Notes: generated by a model from the letters alone, not told the origin. Shown: positions 1 to 8,790, counted from the stretch's first letter. The stretch: 36,256 nt of DNA from an uncultured Akkermansia sp. (GCA_947631435.1 CANRLM010000022.1:1-36256), one strand, 5' to 3'. A program made the numbers and translations.

Positions 1-76
1 AATAATTTAAATAAGCTATTGATAGTGAATTCTATACATCTAATTCTGCCCCTGGGTTTTCAAATGCGTTTGCCCT
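1..76 (-). repeat. End of a dispersed MITE/REP-like element overlapping the RND gene 3' end
   Basis: On the minus strand the motif AGGGCAAACGCATT (plus 63-76) is followed by TGAAAACCC. The same motif, followed by TGAGAG, opens the intergenic elements at 27822 and 32030, and it closes both of them in inverted orientation. The sequence from 76 towards 1 also has an ACTATCAATA stretch resembling text inside those elements. The element end therefore appears to run from inside the RND coding region out of the window. Its far end is not visible. Confidence 0.5.
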
Positions 77-3000
77 GTCATCGGGATCCGCCCCGCGCTG
101 CGGTTTTTGTACCTTGCTGCGGAAGAGCTTCATAACCGCCACAAACGAGCACGGCACGAAAAACACGCCAACACCCGTCGCGATGGACATACCGATCACA
201 ACCACCACGCCGATCGCGTTACGAGCAAGGGCTCCGGCGCCCTCTGCCGTAAGCAGCGGTACGCAACCCAGGATGAACGCAAAGGATGTCATCAGGATGG
301 GACGCAGACGCAGGCGAGCCGCTGTCACCGCTGCCTCAATGAGAGGCAGACCGCGCTCCATCTGCAGCACGGCGTATTCCACGATGAGAATGGCGTTCTT
401 GGCCGCCAGACCTACGAGCATTACCAGTCCGATCTGTGCGTAGAGATTCAGCTCAATCTTGAACAACCACAGCCCGAGGAACGCACCCAGAACCGCCACC
501 GGCACCGAGAGAAAGATAGCCAGAGGAAGTGTCCACTTCTCATACAGCGCCGCCATGATGAGAAAGGCAAAGACGCCGGAAAGCGCAAAAATCGAGCCGA
601 GGCCGAGACCATCCTGCACCTTCTTTTCCTGGAAGCTCATGTCGATGTAGTCAATGGCGTACTTCGTGGTATCCATGTTCTTTTGGAAACAATCCTCCAC
701 CGCCGCCATCGCCTGAGCCGTGGAGTAGCCCTGAGCGGGGGTGATATTGATGCAGGCGGCATTGTAGTTATTCATATGAAAGACGAACTCCGTATCGGCA
801 ATATCTTTGATCGTCACGAGGGTGCTAAGAGGCACGGACTCACCCGCGCTGTTACGCACGTAGAAGTTGGCGATCTGGTCGGTATTCACACGGTTAGCCC
901 CGGACGCCTGCAAGTAAACCTGCCACTGCTGCCCGAAGCGGGTGAAGTAGTTCACGAACTGCGAACCGTTGAAGCACTGCAGCAACGCGTTGGCCGATGA
1001 ATAATCCACCCCCTGCGCAAGGCACTTATCCTTGTCGATAGCAATGCTCTTCTGCGGAACCTGTGGGAGCATCATATCCGATGCCGAGGCGATGGCGGGG
1101 TAGGCACGCAAGGCCTCCTCGTAACGCTGCGCCTGCGCGTAGAGCGCTTGCACGCCCTGCCCTTCCATGTCCTCCAGCACCACAGAAACGCCATTGCCGG
1201 TGCCAACGCCGGGAATCGCAGGAGGGCTGGTCACGAAAGTCACGCCGTCCGCCCCGCTGAGCATGAGCGCCATGGTGAGGCGACGCTGCACATCCGCCGC
1301 AGTGGGACGTTTCCCGTTCTCCATGACCGGACGATCCTTGTAATCTTTCAGCTTGATGAAATAGGTCATCGCGTTCGTGGTCTGCACACTGATGATGATG
1401 TTCATCCCTATGATGGAAATCACGTTTTCAGTGGCGGGATCCTGCGAGAGAGTTTTTTCGACGGCGACGGTCTGCTCGGTGAGGCGCTGCATGGAAACGC
1501 CGGGTTTCATGATCACCCCGCAGAGCAGGAACCCCTGGTCCTCATCCGGCAGGAAACCGCCGGGCACCTGCCTGGAAACCGGCCAGATGCACACGGCCAG
1601 AACGGCAAGCAAGGGCATGGCGATAATGAGGTGGCGGCACATCCAACCGCAGACCGAGGCAAAAAACGACGCAAGCCACTCGTAGGCACGGTTAAAAAGA
1701 TTATACAGCGGAGTGAGCAACGAATGCTCTTCTGACTTCGGCTTGAGCAGAATTGCAGAAAGCGCCGGAGACAGTGTCAGGGCGTTGAACGCCGAGATGA
1801 GCATCGACACCGCGATTGTCACCGCGAACTGCTGGAACAGCGTGCCTGTGATACCCGGCAGCAACACGGAAGGTAGAAATACCGCCGCGAGCACCAGAGC
1901 AATAGCGACCACCGGGCCACTCACTTCTTTCATGGCGGCAAAGGTGGCCTGACGCGCGCTCATACCGCCTTCCATGTGCGCCTCCACTGCTTCGACCACC
2001 ACGATGGCATCGTCCACCACGAGCCCGATGGCAAGCACCATACCGAGCAAACAAATCGTGTTCAGTGAGAAGCCAAGCATGGGGAAGAAGCAAAACGTCG
2101 TCACCAGCGAAACAGGCACGGCAATGAGAGGAATGAGCGTGGCTCGCCAGCCTTGCAGGAAAATGAATACAACGATCGCTACAAGGATGAGCGCCTCAAT
2201 AAGTGTCTCCTTGATCTCATTGATTGAATCGCGCACGGGCAGGGTCGTGTCCAGAGCCACGAAGCCGCGCATACCCTCCGGCATCACTTTCTCCTTCTCG
2301 GCAAAAAGCGCGTGCAGCGTATCCGCCGTCTGCAGCGCATTTGCATCCGCTGATTGGTAAATCGCAATAGCGCTGGCCGGTTTACCATTCACTCTGCCCG
2401 CCAGAGAATAGCTCTGGGAACCCAGCTCGATGCGGGCAATATCCCTCAGGTGGACAGCTCCAGTTCCCTGTTGGTGGACGATGATATCCTCAAACTCTTC
2501 GATAGACTCCATGCGTCCCCTGTTGCGTATGGTGTACGTAAACTCCTGACCGTCCGGCATGGGCTCGGCTCCCACGGCTCCACCCGGGTTAATGGTATTC
2601 TGAGAGTTGACAGCGCTGTATACCTCCTGCACAGAAATGCCCTTTTGCGCCATCTTCTCGCTATCCAGCCAGATACGCACAGCGTAGCGATCGCCGAACA
2701 CCATCACGTCCCCCACCCCTTTCACACGTTTGATCGGATCCACCAGATTAATGTAGGCGTAGCCGGTGAGATCAATGGGGTTAAAGAACCCTTGCGGAGA
2801 ATCCAGTCCGTATATGATGAGCGGAAGGCCGGAAGACTGTTCGATCGTCACACCCATCTGCGCCACAGTAGAGGGAAGCTGGGAAGTAGCCTGACTGTAG
2901 CGCATATAGGTAAGCTGCTGGTCAATGTTGGCATCGGTGCCGGGTTCGAAGACTACATCGATGCTGCAGGTTCCATTGTTGGAAGAGGTGGAATTCATGT

Positions 3001-3229
3001 AATCCATACCCTCAATACCGGAAAGCTGCAGCTCGACGGGAGTAGCGACAGAATCTGCAACCTCCTGAGCATTAGCCCCCGGATAAGTGGCGCTCAGATT
3101 GATCGTGATAGGCGCGATATCGGGGTACTGCGAAATGGGCAGGCTCGCCATACTGATAATGCCCAGCAGGGTGGTGACGATGGCAATGACTGCCGCGATG
3201 ATCGGGTGTTTGATGAAAAAGGGAGACAT
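32..3229 (-). CDS. RND multidrug efflux transporter, HAE1 (AcrB/MexB) type
   Basis: Inner-membrane proton/drug antiporter of a tripartite efflux pump, 1065 residues (family usual about 1030-1050). It opens with the typical MSPFFIKHPI start and a first membrane helix, followed by the porter-domain SQYPDIAPITI segment. The proton-relay acidic pair of transmembrane segment 4 is present (GLVVDDAIVVVEA, D406-D407), as is the matching lysine of segment 10 (GLAAKNAILIVEY, K944), so it should be an active pump. It lies 58 bp downstream of the fused adaptor gene on the same strand, clearly one operon. No outer-membrane TolC-type gene is in the window; it may lie beyond position 1. The last 14 codons and the stop sit in a dispersed repeat motif, so the C-terminal tail differs in origin from the rest. 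Substrates cannot be told from sequence. Confidence 0.95.
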   Translation of the reverse strand: MSPFFIKHPIIAAVIAIVTTLLGIISMASLPISQYPDIAPITINLSATYPGANAQEVADSVATPVELQLSGIEGMDYMNSTSSNNGTCSIDVVFEPGTDANIDQQLTYMRYSQATSQLPSTVAQMGVTIEQSSGLPLIIYGLDSPQGFFNPIDLTGYAYINLVDPIKRVKGVGDVMVFGDRYAVRIWLDSEKMAQKGISVQEVYSAVNSQNTINPGGAVGAEPMPDGQEFTYTIRNRGRMESIEEFEDIIVHQQGTGAVHLRDIARIELGSQSYSLAGRVNGKPASAIAIYQSADANALQTADTLHALFAEKEKVMPEGMRGFVALDTTLPVRDSINEIKETLIEALILVAIVVFIFLQGWRATLIPLIAVPVSLVTTFCFFPMLGFSLNTICLLGMVLAIGLVVDDAIVVVEAVEAHMEGGMSARQATFAAMKEVSGPVVAIALVLAAVFLPSVLLPGITGTLFQQFAVTIAVSMLISAFNALTLSPALSAILLKPKSEEHSLLTPLYNLFNRAYEWLASFFASVCGWMCRHLIIAMPLLAVLAVCIWPVSRQVPGGFLPDEDQGFLLCGVIMKPGVSMQRLTEQTVAVEKTLSQDPATENVISIIGMNIIISVQTTNAMTYFIKLKDYKDRPVMENGKRPTAADVQRRLTMALMLSGADGVTFVTSPPAIPGVGTGNGVSVVLEDMEGQGVQALYAQAQRYEEALRAYPAIASASDMMLPQVPQKSIAIDKDKCLAQGVDYSSANALLQCFNGSQFVNYFTRFGQQWQVYLQASGANRVNTDQIANFYVRNSAGESVPLSTLVTIKDIADTEFVFHMNNYNAACINITPAQGYSTAQAMAAVEDCFQKNMDTTKYAIDYIDMSFQEKKVQDGLGLGSIFALSGVFAFLIMAALYEKWTLPLAIFLSVPVAVLGAFLGLWLFKIELNLYAQIGLVMLVGLAAKNAILIVEYAVLQMERGLPLIEAAVTAARLRLRPILMTSFAFILGCVPLLTAEGAGALARNAIGVVVVIGMSIATGVGVFFVPCSFVAVMKLFRSKVQKPQRGADPDDRANAFENPGAELDV

Positions 3230-3287
3230 ACGCTAAAAAGGATGGAAATAATGGAAGAAAGGGGGCTGTATCAAATAAGTGGCATGA

Positions 3288-6200
3288 TTAGTTTTTCTCC
3301 GCCTCGGGCAAATCAGCCTCCGCCGGCTCAACAGCGGGCTGCAAGGGAAGATTGGGCGCACTGGTCCCGCTCCCTCCGTCCGCCGTCACGGATTCCACCA
3401 CGGTGCGCGGGGGAGAATAAACGAAGGGCGTGGGCGAAAGCTTGTTGGCGTGCGCCCCGAGTCTGGCATTGGCAGCAAACGCCTGCGCCGCCATGAGAGA
3501 TCCTTCCACCACCACCGGCACATTGCTCATATCCTCGTACCCGAGACCGCGCAATGTCATCTCCATAACGGAAGAGAAGCCCTGCGCACGGGCGATGAGA
3601 TCCAGCTCGTCCCTGGCGGCGGCGCGATTAAGGACGAACTCGCGCCAGTTCTTTGCCTTTGCCTTTTTCAAGACAAGAGCATCCCAATCCTGCACGCCGG
3701 CTTGGCTGGGAGCATCATCCGGGAGATTCTCGCCGAGTAGTGCGCGGGCATCAGCAGCCCCCGCCTGCTTGAGGGCAAATTCCCTCCAATCCCTGACTCC
3801 GGCGCCACCGAAAAGCACCGCCTCCAGACTCGGAACTTTGGATTTCGCCAGCACCATAGAAGCCACCAGAGATCGATCCACATCCACAATCTGCATGGGC
3901 TGCAACGTGCCCGGCTTGCCTTCCGCATCCGGTACGTGAAGATTCACCAGCGAGCCTTTCTTGATGGGCAGCATCTGCGGGGAACCATCCGGCAGAAGGA
4001 GCACGAGCATGTCGCGGCCCTGCGCATTCATCGGCGCGCGAGCAGGCACCACGAAAGCGCCCTTCTCACTGTTCATACCGGCGCGCACACGCACAGGCAT
4101 CCCGCTACGCAGAGCCCCCTCGGCATTAGGCACATGTCCCACAACACGGAGAGTGCCGGTGGCACGATCTAAAGCATTATCCGCAGAAACAACCTCTCCG
4201 CGCTGACCGTAAACCGAATCATCTTCGAGAACGACATCAAACGCCGGCTTGACATCACCGCCGTTACGCTCTCCTGCAACTTCGAAAACACTGATGCCGC
4301 GCAGAGCCCCTTTGCCGCTCACCTGAAAGTCCACGCGCATGGGATTCACAGAGGAAAGGGTGACGAGCGGCTGCGGGTCAGAGGGTGTAACAAGGGAGCC
4401 GATCGAGGGTTTGTGGATACCAACGCGGCCATCAAAAGGCGCGCGGATTTCGGTATAAGCAAGGTTGATCTCCGCAAGCTTGAGCGCTGCTTTCATCTGG
4501 GAGATGCTGGCGGTGGCTTTGTAGAGGGAAGCCTGGTGGGTTTTAATGGCGGAAGACGCATCGGTAAGCGTTTTGTCGGAGATAGCCCCGGGACTCTCCT
4601 TATTCAGTTTGGAATAACGATTGTAGTCTTCCACGGCGCGATCAAGCTGTGCGCGTTCCTGTTCCGCAAGGGCCTCGGCAGATGAAAGATTGGCTCTGGC
4701 CTCTTCCACAGCAGCACGGTAGGGAGCAGGATCGATGCTGAAAAGGAGGTCTCCTTTCTTCACCAAAGAACCATCCTTGAAGTGTTGCTTAAGGAGAAAG
4801 CCGCTCACCTGCGGTCGGATATCCGTTTCTTCGACCCCACGAAGAGTTCCAAACCACTCGTCCTGCACTTCCACATCCTGCTGGCGGAGGGGAGCCACCT
4901 TCACCGGAACGGGAGGCATAGTGGGCCTGGCGCCGGGGTTAGACTCAGCGTTTGGTGATTTACCCTGAGCAGCGGCGGACACAGCTGGGAGCACTCGAGG
5001 CTTGAAACTTAGTCTCGTGGGCTCAATAGTGCCGTGAGGAGTCCGGGAATCCGGAGCCAAACGACTGTTGGCCGAAGAGATGTTCGCTGCATGCACAGAG
5101 CGCAGCTCATCCGCAACCACAAGCGCATCTTGCGGTTTCTCATAACCGAGTTTAGAGAGGGTTTCAACAAGTGATCCATTACTTCCCTTTACCGCTACCA
5201 TCTCCTGCACAGAGCTGAAGCCATCCTCTTCTTTCACCTCCACCGGATAAGTTCCATCAATCACCACGGGCACCATGTGCGGCTCGTTCTTAGGATCTAC
5301 CACGATGATGAAATCACTGCGCAGCACACTGCGGATGGCGGATTTAGGCACCAGCAAGGCTTCCTTTTGTGCCAGGGGGATACGAATACGCACCGGCATA
5401 CCCCCACGCAATATGTGGTCAGGATTCGGAATCTCGCCGGTCACATTGATAAGACCGGACTCGCCCACCTTGCTCTCCAGGGCAGTGAGCTTTCCTCTCT
5501 CTGGGAAGGTTGTACCATCTTCCAGTAGAATGTACGCGAGCGGGGGAGGAGGCAATTTGACAGAAGATGCCGCAGAAAAGTCACCGTATCGGCGGAAAGC
5601 TCTGATGAGACGATCACTGTTGATGGAAAAATCAAAGCGAATGGGATCAACAGAGGTGATATTGGCAAGCTTAGTAGTCGGAGTAACGAGATCGCCAAGC
5701 GAGACGTCGGCAGTGCTCATGATGCCATCGTAGGGTGCTCGAACAACGGTATAACCCAGATTGATTTTCGCCTGATCCACTGCCGCGACAGCTTGCTCCA
5801 CCCCGGCATTGGCGGCATCCAAAGCAGCCTGGGCAGCCCGCTGACGCTGCAACGCATCAGTAAGCTCCTTTTCCGAGACAGCGCCGTTGTTAACGAGACG
5901 CTTATAGCGCTCTACGTCAGTGCTGATTTGTTCGAGATTCACTTTGGCCACTGAAACAGAAGCTTTCGCCGCTTCAAGATTGGCGTCAGCCCGGGCAAGT
6001 TCTGCTTCAAAAACTTCAGGATCAATACGGAAAAGCACATCCCCCTCTTGCACAAATGCGCCGTTAGAGTATTCCTGCGTAAGCAGAAATCCCGTAACCC
6101 GTGGATGGATGTCCGTGTCTCCCTTACCGCGCAAGTAACCGAACCATTCTCCGTGATCGGTCACTGTTTGTTGCAAGATAGGCAGGGTTTGCACCTGCGG

Positions 6201-6320
6201 TGGAGCAGCAACGTCCTGTTTCTTTTCAGAGTCTCTGCAGGCAGACACGGCAAGAAGTAATCCCGCCGCAAGCAGGCTGCAAGAAATGTACTGAGTGGCT
6301 GAATTGGTACTCATCTTCAT
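3288..6320 (-). CDS. Tandem fusion of two RND periplasmic adaptor (AcrA/MexA-type) subunits, lipoprotein
   Basis: This 1010-residue protein holds two complete membrane-fusion-protein modules; an ordinary adaptor is about 370-400 residues. Residues 1-28 are a lipoprotein signal with lipobox AVSAC (C28). Module 1 (about 42-420) and module 2 (about 472-840) each contain, in order, EWFG-LRG, the biotinyl-lipoyl entry (VTGFLLTQ; VSGFLLKQ), FRIDP/FSIDP, a long coiled-coil hairpin, the lipoyl exit (VVRAPYDGIM; IRAPFDGRVG), and the beta-barrel/MP region (LRGGMPVRI; LRSGMPVRV). Both halves later carry a GFSSV-EM segment followed by LGYE, so the C-terminal extension was duplicated too. Residues about 830-910 hold three W-x-x-[FL]-x-L repeats. 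The gene starts 6 bp after the preceding stop and is followed by the RND gene. Adaptors act as six per RND trimer, so a two-module chain would give a natural 1:1 chain stoichiometry (inference). Confidence 0.93.
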   Translation of the reverse strand: MKMSTNSATQYISCSLLAAGLLLAVSACRDSEKKQDVAAPPQVQTLPILQQTVTDHGEWFGYLRGKGDTDIHPRVTGFLLTQEYSNGAFVQEGDVLFRIDPEVFEAELARADANLEAAKASVSVAKVNLEQISTDVERYKRLVNNGAVSEKELTDALQRQRAAQAALDAANAGVEQAVAAVDQAKINLGYTVVRAPYDGIMSTADVSLGDLVTPTTKLANITSVDPIRFDFSINSDRLIRAFRRYGDFSAASSVKLPPPPLAYILLEDGTTFPERGKLTALESKVGESGLINVTGEIPNPDHILRGGMPVRIRIPLAQKEALLVPKSAIRSVLRSDFIIVVDPKNEPHMVPVVIDGTYPVEVKEEDGFSSVQEMVAVKGSNGSLVETLSKLGYEKPQDALVVADELRSVHAANISSANSRLAPDSRTPHGTIEPTRLSFKPRVLPAVSAAAQGKSPNAESNPGARPTMPPVPVKVAPLRQQDVEVQDEWFGTLRGVEETDIRPQVSGFLLKQHFKDGSLVKKGDLLFSIDPAPYRAAVEEARANLSSAEALAEQERAQLDRAVEDYNRYSKLNKESPGAISDKTLTDASSAIKTHQASLYKATASISQMKAALKLAEINLAYTEIRAPFDGRVGIHKPSIGSLVTPSDPQPLVTLSSVNPMRVDFQVSGKGALRGISVFEVAGERNGGDVKPAFDVVLEDDSVYGQRGEVVSADNALDRATGTLRVVGHVPNAEGALRSGMPVRVRAGMNSEKGAFVVPARAPMNAQGRDMLVLLLPDGSPQMLPIKKGSLVNLHVPDAEGKPGTLQPMQIVDVDRSLVASMVLAKSKVPSLEAVLFGGAGVRDWREFALKQAGAADARALLGENLPDDAPSQAGVQDWDALVLKKAKAKNWREFVLNRAAARDELDLIARAQGFSSVMEMTLRGLGYEDMSNVPVVVEGSLMAAQAFAANARLGAHANKLSPTPFVYSPPRTVVESVTADGGSGTSAPNLPLQPAVEPAEADLPEAEKN

Positions 6321-6326
6321 AAAACT

Positions 6327-6803
6327 TTAACTGCAAGTTCTTATCGCAAGGATAATTAAAATCCAGATAAAAATCATAGACCAGAAACCAAATCTACTCT
6401 GCTCCTTCGGCGGTTCTTTCTCCTCCGGAGATGTCCGCAAGCGCCTTGAAGATGTGTAAATTTCCCTCTCCAGTGAAGTTGTTTCCACCGCAAGAGGTGG
6501 AGGGGTAGGAAGTTCAGGCTCCCGGCGCTTTACCGCCTCCGCCACCGCCGCTTTGGCCCCCGCCGCTACAGCGGGAAGCACTTGTGGAAGAGAAGAAAGG
6601 GAATGGGAATGCGCCACAAACTTGCGGGCACGCTCCTCCTGCAGCAAAACCATGTTGTTAAACTCATTCAGCAGGCGCTGCGACATCTCTTCCAGCGCGC
6701 GACGCTGCTTCTCTGTGCTCACAAGTTGGATCGCTCCCGCAGTATCCGAGGACTCTGTCCGCAGATCCGGAGAAACTGGGAGCTGAGGAGAGGGAGACGT
6801 CAT
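6327..6803 (-). CDS. Small tail-anchored protein of unknown function in the efflux operon
   Basis: I do not recognise this 158-residue protein. The start is set by ATGA overlap with the stop of the upstream gene (ATG 6803-6801, TGA 6802-6800); a longer reading to 6905 would run deep into that gene. The N-terminal region is Ser/Pro-rich. Residues about 25-65 are charged and helix-prone (STEKQRRALEEMSQRL), then comes an Ala-rich stretch and a Pro/Glu-rich linker. It ends in one hydrophobic segment (WSMIFIWILIILAI) followed by RTCS, which looks like a C-terminal membrane anchor. It is separated from the adaptor gene by only 6 bp, so it is co-translated with the pump. It could be a pump accessory or an unrelated passenger; nothing in the sequence decides. 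Confidence 0.7.
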   Translation of the reverse strand: MTSPSPQLPVSPDLRTESSDTAGAIQLVSTEKQRRALEEMSQRLLNEFNNMVLLQEERARKFVAHSHSLSSLPQVLPAVAAGAKAAVAEAVKRREPELPTPPPLAVETTSLEREIYTSSRRLRTSPEEKEPPKEQSRFGFWSMIFIWILIILAIRTCS

Positions 6804-7372
6804 ACAGCAGAGAAGTCGGGCAATTCTTCCTGGGCGGCTTCTTTCTCCTGCATCGCACGAAGAACAAAGGAAATCACCTTCTGACGATCCCCGTGCGCCC
6901 ACCATACGGCATTGAGAAAATCAGCGGGCGGGATATCGCCGTGAGCCCGCAAAAACTCACGGTCCTCCAAGCTATCGTACATCTGATCCAGAGGGAGAGT
7001 ACCAAACAGCTTGGCCTCCGCCTTGCGAATGATACGCGGCAGGTATGCTATATCTTGAAGCTTTTCATCCTCCCTCGGCAAGTCGCTCTCGCGCAGACGC
7101 GCGAGACTGCCGGTCATCTTTCGCTGAGAGGTAATGAAATAGGCGCGGCGCACCGAAGAGATCAGCAGAGCCGTAGAAGGAGTTGGCTCACCACAAGTAG
7201 CGTAACTTTGCACGTAGCCATACATCTCGTGCACACTATAGCCAATGCTGTGCAGCGCTGCTTTCTCAGGCTGGCTGAAAAAACGCTCAGGATCAGTCTC
7301 GGTTTGCTCATGGAATCGACAGACGGCATCCGAAAAAATCTGCATGAATTGGTCGTTCCACTCCATGCCCAT
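6800..7372 (-). CDS. DUF5069-like cytoplasmic protein
   Basis: A 190-residue soluble protein with no signal or membrane segment. The C-terminal half carries the pattern I associate with DUF5069: LPRIIRKAEAKLFGTLP, then a DREFL segment and a 'PADFLNAVWWAHGDRQKV' segment. That family is common in Verrucomicrobia and Planctomycetes and has no established function. I chose ATG 7372 (MGMEWND); an upstream TTG at 7402 is possible, and a second ATG lies at 7366. It is the first gene of the minus-strand run that continues through the tail-anchored protein, the fused adaptor and the RND pump, and it overlaps the next gene by ATGA. The family assignment is from memory of the motif, not a search. Confidence 0.75.
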   Translation of the reverse strand: MGMEWNDQFMQIFSDAVCRFHEQTETDPERFFSQPEKAALHSIGYSVHEMYGYVQSYATCGEPTPSTALLISSVRRAYFITSQRKMTGSLARLRESDLPREDEKLQDIAYLPRIIRKAEAKLFGTLPLDQMYDSLEDREFLRAHGDIPPADFLNAVWWAHGDRQKVISFVLRAMQEKEAAQEELPDFSAV

Positions 7373-7433
7373 TAGTATAATCTTATCCCCTGCCGCTTGC
7401 AAGAAGATTTGCTACAAAAGAAAACCGTTGGTG

Positions 7434-7738
7434 CATTGCAAAATTAAATGCAACACGACGCAGACACATCACTCCCTGCGGACGTCAGCTCATTGAACGC
7501 CTGATCCGGGAAAAAGAAATCCACTGCTGAGACTGCCGCTCTTCTCACCAACTCCGACAACCGCAGCCCTGAGCGTCAAGCAACACCCCAGACCGGTCGA
7601 TAGAGGCGCCAGAATGTGCCTCTGAACGAAATTGCCAGGGAAAGACCGGATCTCTTCCATTCACCTCTCCTTTACCGCCTCCCTGTGCGATTTCAACTTT
7701 CTTCGCCTTTCGTTGGATTTGTTCCTGCGAGCCACAAC
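7434..7738 (+). repeat. Direct repeat copy A (~305 bp)
   Basis: Imperfect direct repeat of 8486-8790. Shared landmarks in the same order are GCAAAATTAA(A/G)TGCAA, ACTCCCTGCGGACGTCAGCT, CCGGGAAAAAGAAATCCAC, TTCCATTCACCTCTCCTTTA and GGATTTGTTCCTGCGAGCCA. The last ~50 bp are almost identical. The two copies flank the small gene at 7989-8399. Confidence 0.85.
7441..7530 (+). mobile_element. Possible IS30-family transposase remnant (N-terminal HTH fragment)
   Basis: One frame reads RRRHITPCGRQLIERLIREK before a stop at 7528. This resembles the opening of the IS30 HTH_38 domain (RHLTPEERQLIERLL-like). It follows a short palindromic sequence (TTGCA-N8-TGCAA, about 7436-7453) that could be an IS end. 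No start codon or downstream transposase is present, so this would only be debris. Confidence 0.3.
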
Positions 7739-7988
7739 AATCGACTCGGGGGCTTGTTCATCCCGTCTGTGGTTCGCCTGCGGCTTCCTCCCCACCCCCC
7801 GTTATCGTGGCGCAGTTGCTGTTGGCTTTTTGATTCCGCCCTGTCAGCGGCTCATTGGGGACTTTCGCCCCGGTCACATGTCACGCCTGACGAACAGTGA
7901 AGATTGATCTTTCACCGACAAGCCCCTATTTTTTCCGTGAAACAAACCGAGGGATAAATTGTGATCTTGTTGATTATCCTCATTCAAT

Positions 7989-8399
7989 TCACTTTACCTT
8001 CACAGGGAAACCCTTAATAAACATATTTGACTTTTTTTGTAAATCAGTTTGCTGCTGATATCCACAGCTTTGGCATATAGCAATCGTATTTTGAGTTTGC
8101 CATTTGGGAGAAACTACTATTACAGCCGGAGGATCACATTCTATACGCACGCTTCGTTTTCCACAGTGTGGACAACGAAGACATTTCACGTTTTGTAGTA
8201 CAACTGTGATACCAGTATAAAAAAACATAACGAAAAATATCACAAAAAATGCCTGTTCACTATACACTTCTACAGGTACATTATTCGCGCCCATGTGATA
8301 CCAGATGACGGCCACTCCAACGAGCAACAAGAAAAGAGCAGGACCTGATGCCATCAGGCATATATACCGTCTATAGTAAGGAAATAAATTTTGATTCAT
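7989..8399 (-). CDS. Small two-helix membrane protein with a zinc-ribbon-like cysteine set
   Basis: A 136-residue protein I do not recognise. I chose ATG 8399 (MNQNLFPYYRRY); a TTG at 8465 would add 22 residues. Two hydrophobic segments (GPALFLLLVGVAVIWY and AFFVIFFVMFFYTGITVVL) are followed by a soluble tail with CLRCPHCGKR and, about 30 residues on, ICQSCGYQ. That Cys-x2-Cys pairing fits a zinc ribbon (inference). Base composition is visibly more AT-rich than its neighbours, and it is bracketed by two ~305-bp direct repeats. Together these suggest recent acquisition. It stands alone, with no operon partner. Confidence 0.72.
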   Translation of the reverse strand: MNQNLFPYYRRYICLMASGPALFLLLVGVAVIWYHMGANNVPVEVYSEQAFFVIFFVMFFYTGITVVLQNVKCLRCPHCGKRSVRIECDPPAVIVVSPKWQTQNTIAICQSCGYQQQTDLQKKSNMFIKGFPVKVK

Positions 8400-8485
8400 G
8401 ATACATTGGGCAAATGTCAATTCACAGATGGTATCGCACTTGTAACAGATGTCAATATTTTTCAAAACCTGAGCCGGGAAGTGTA

Positions 8486-8790
8486 CATCGCAAAATTAAG
8501 TGCAATACGAAGCAGGCACGTTACTCCCTGCGGACGTCAGCTCATTGAACGCCTGATCCGGGAAAAAGAAATCCACCGCTGAGATTGCCGTTCTTCTCGC
8601 CCACTCCGCCATCGCAGCCCTGAGCATCAGGCAACACCCCAGGCAGGTCGATGGAGATGCTCAGGTATGTCTCTGAACGAGGCTGCAATGGAATTGCCAA
8701 ATCGCTTCCATTCACCTCTCCTTTACTCCCTCCCTGTGCGATTTCAACTTTCTTCGCCTTTCGTTGGATTTGTTCCTGCGAGCCACAGCA
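8486..8790 (+). repeat. Direct repeat copy B (~305 bp)
   Basis: Second copy of the repeat described at 7434-7738. Its left end lies about 85 bp from the chosen start of the zinc-ribbon gene, within the gene's upstream region. Its right end abuts the terminator of the aquaporin gene. Confidence 0.85.
8493..8582 (+). mobile_element. Possible IS30-family transposase remnant, second copy
   Basis: One frame reads RSRHVTPCGRQLIERLIREK, then EIHR and a stop at 8580-8582. It is the counterpart of 7441-7530 and the two peptides are almost identical, although synonymous and non-synonymous differences are present. It has no start codon and no downstream catalytic domain. Confidence 0.3.

Larger units (their letters stand above)
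7373..7988. other. Gene-free stretch upstream of the efflux operon, containing repeat copy A
   Basis: This 616-bp stretch holds direct-repeat copy A (about 7434-7738) and, to its right, about 250 bp with no gene I can support. The promoter of the minus-strand efflux operon should lie in its left part, but I see no convincing -35/-10 pair. Confidence 0.5.

Noticed and set aside
2354..3496. A 380-codon plus-strand frame opposite the RND and adaptor genes
   Set aside because: Antisense shadow of two well supported genes, without recognisable features.
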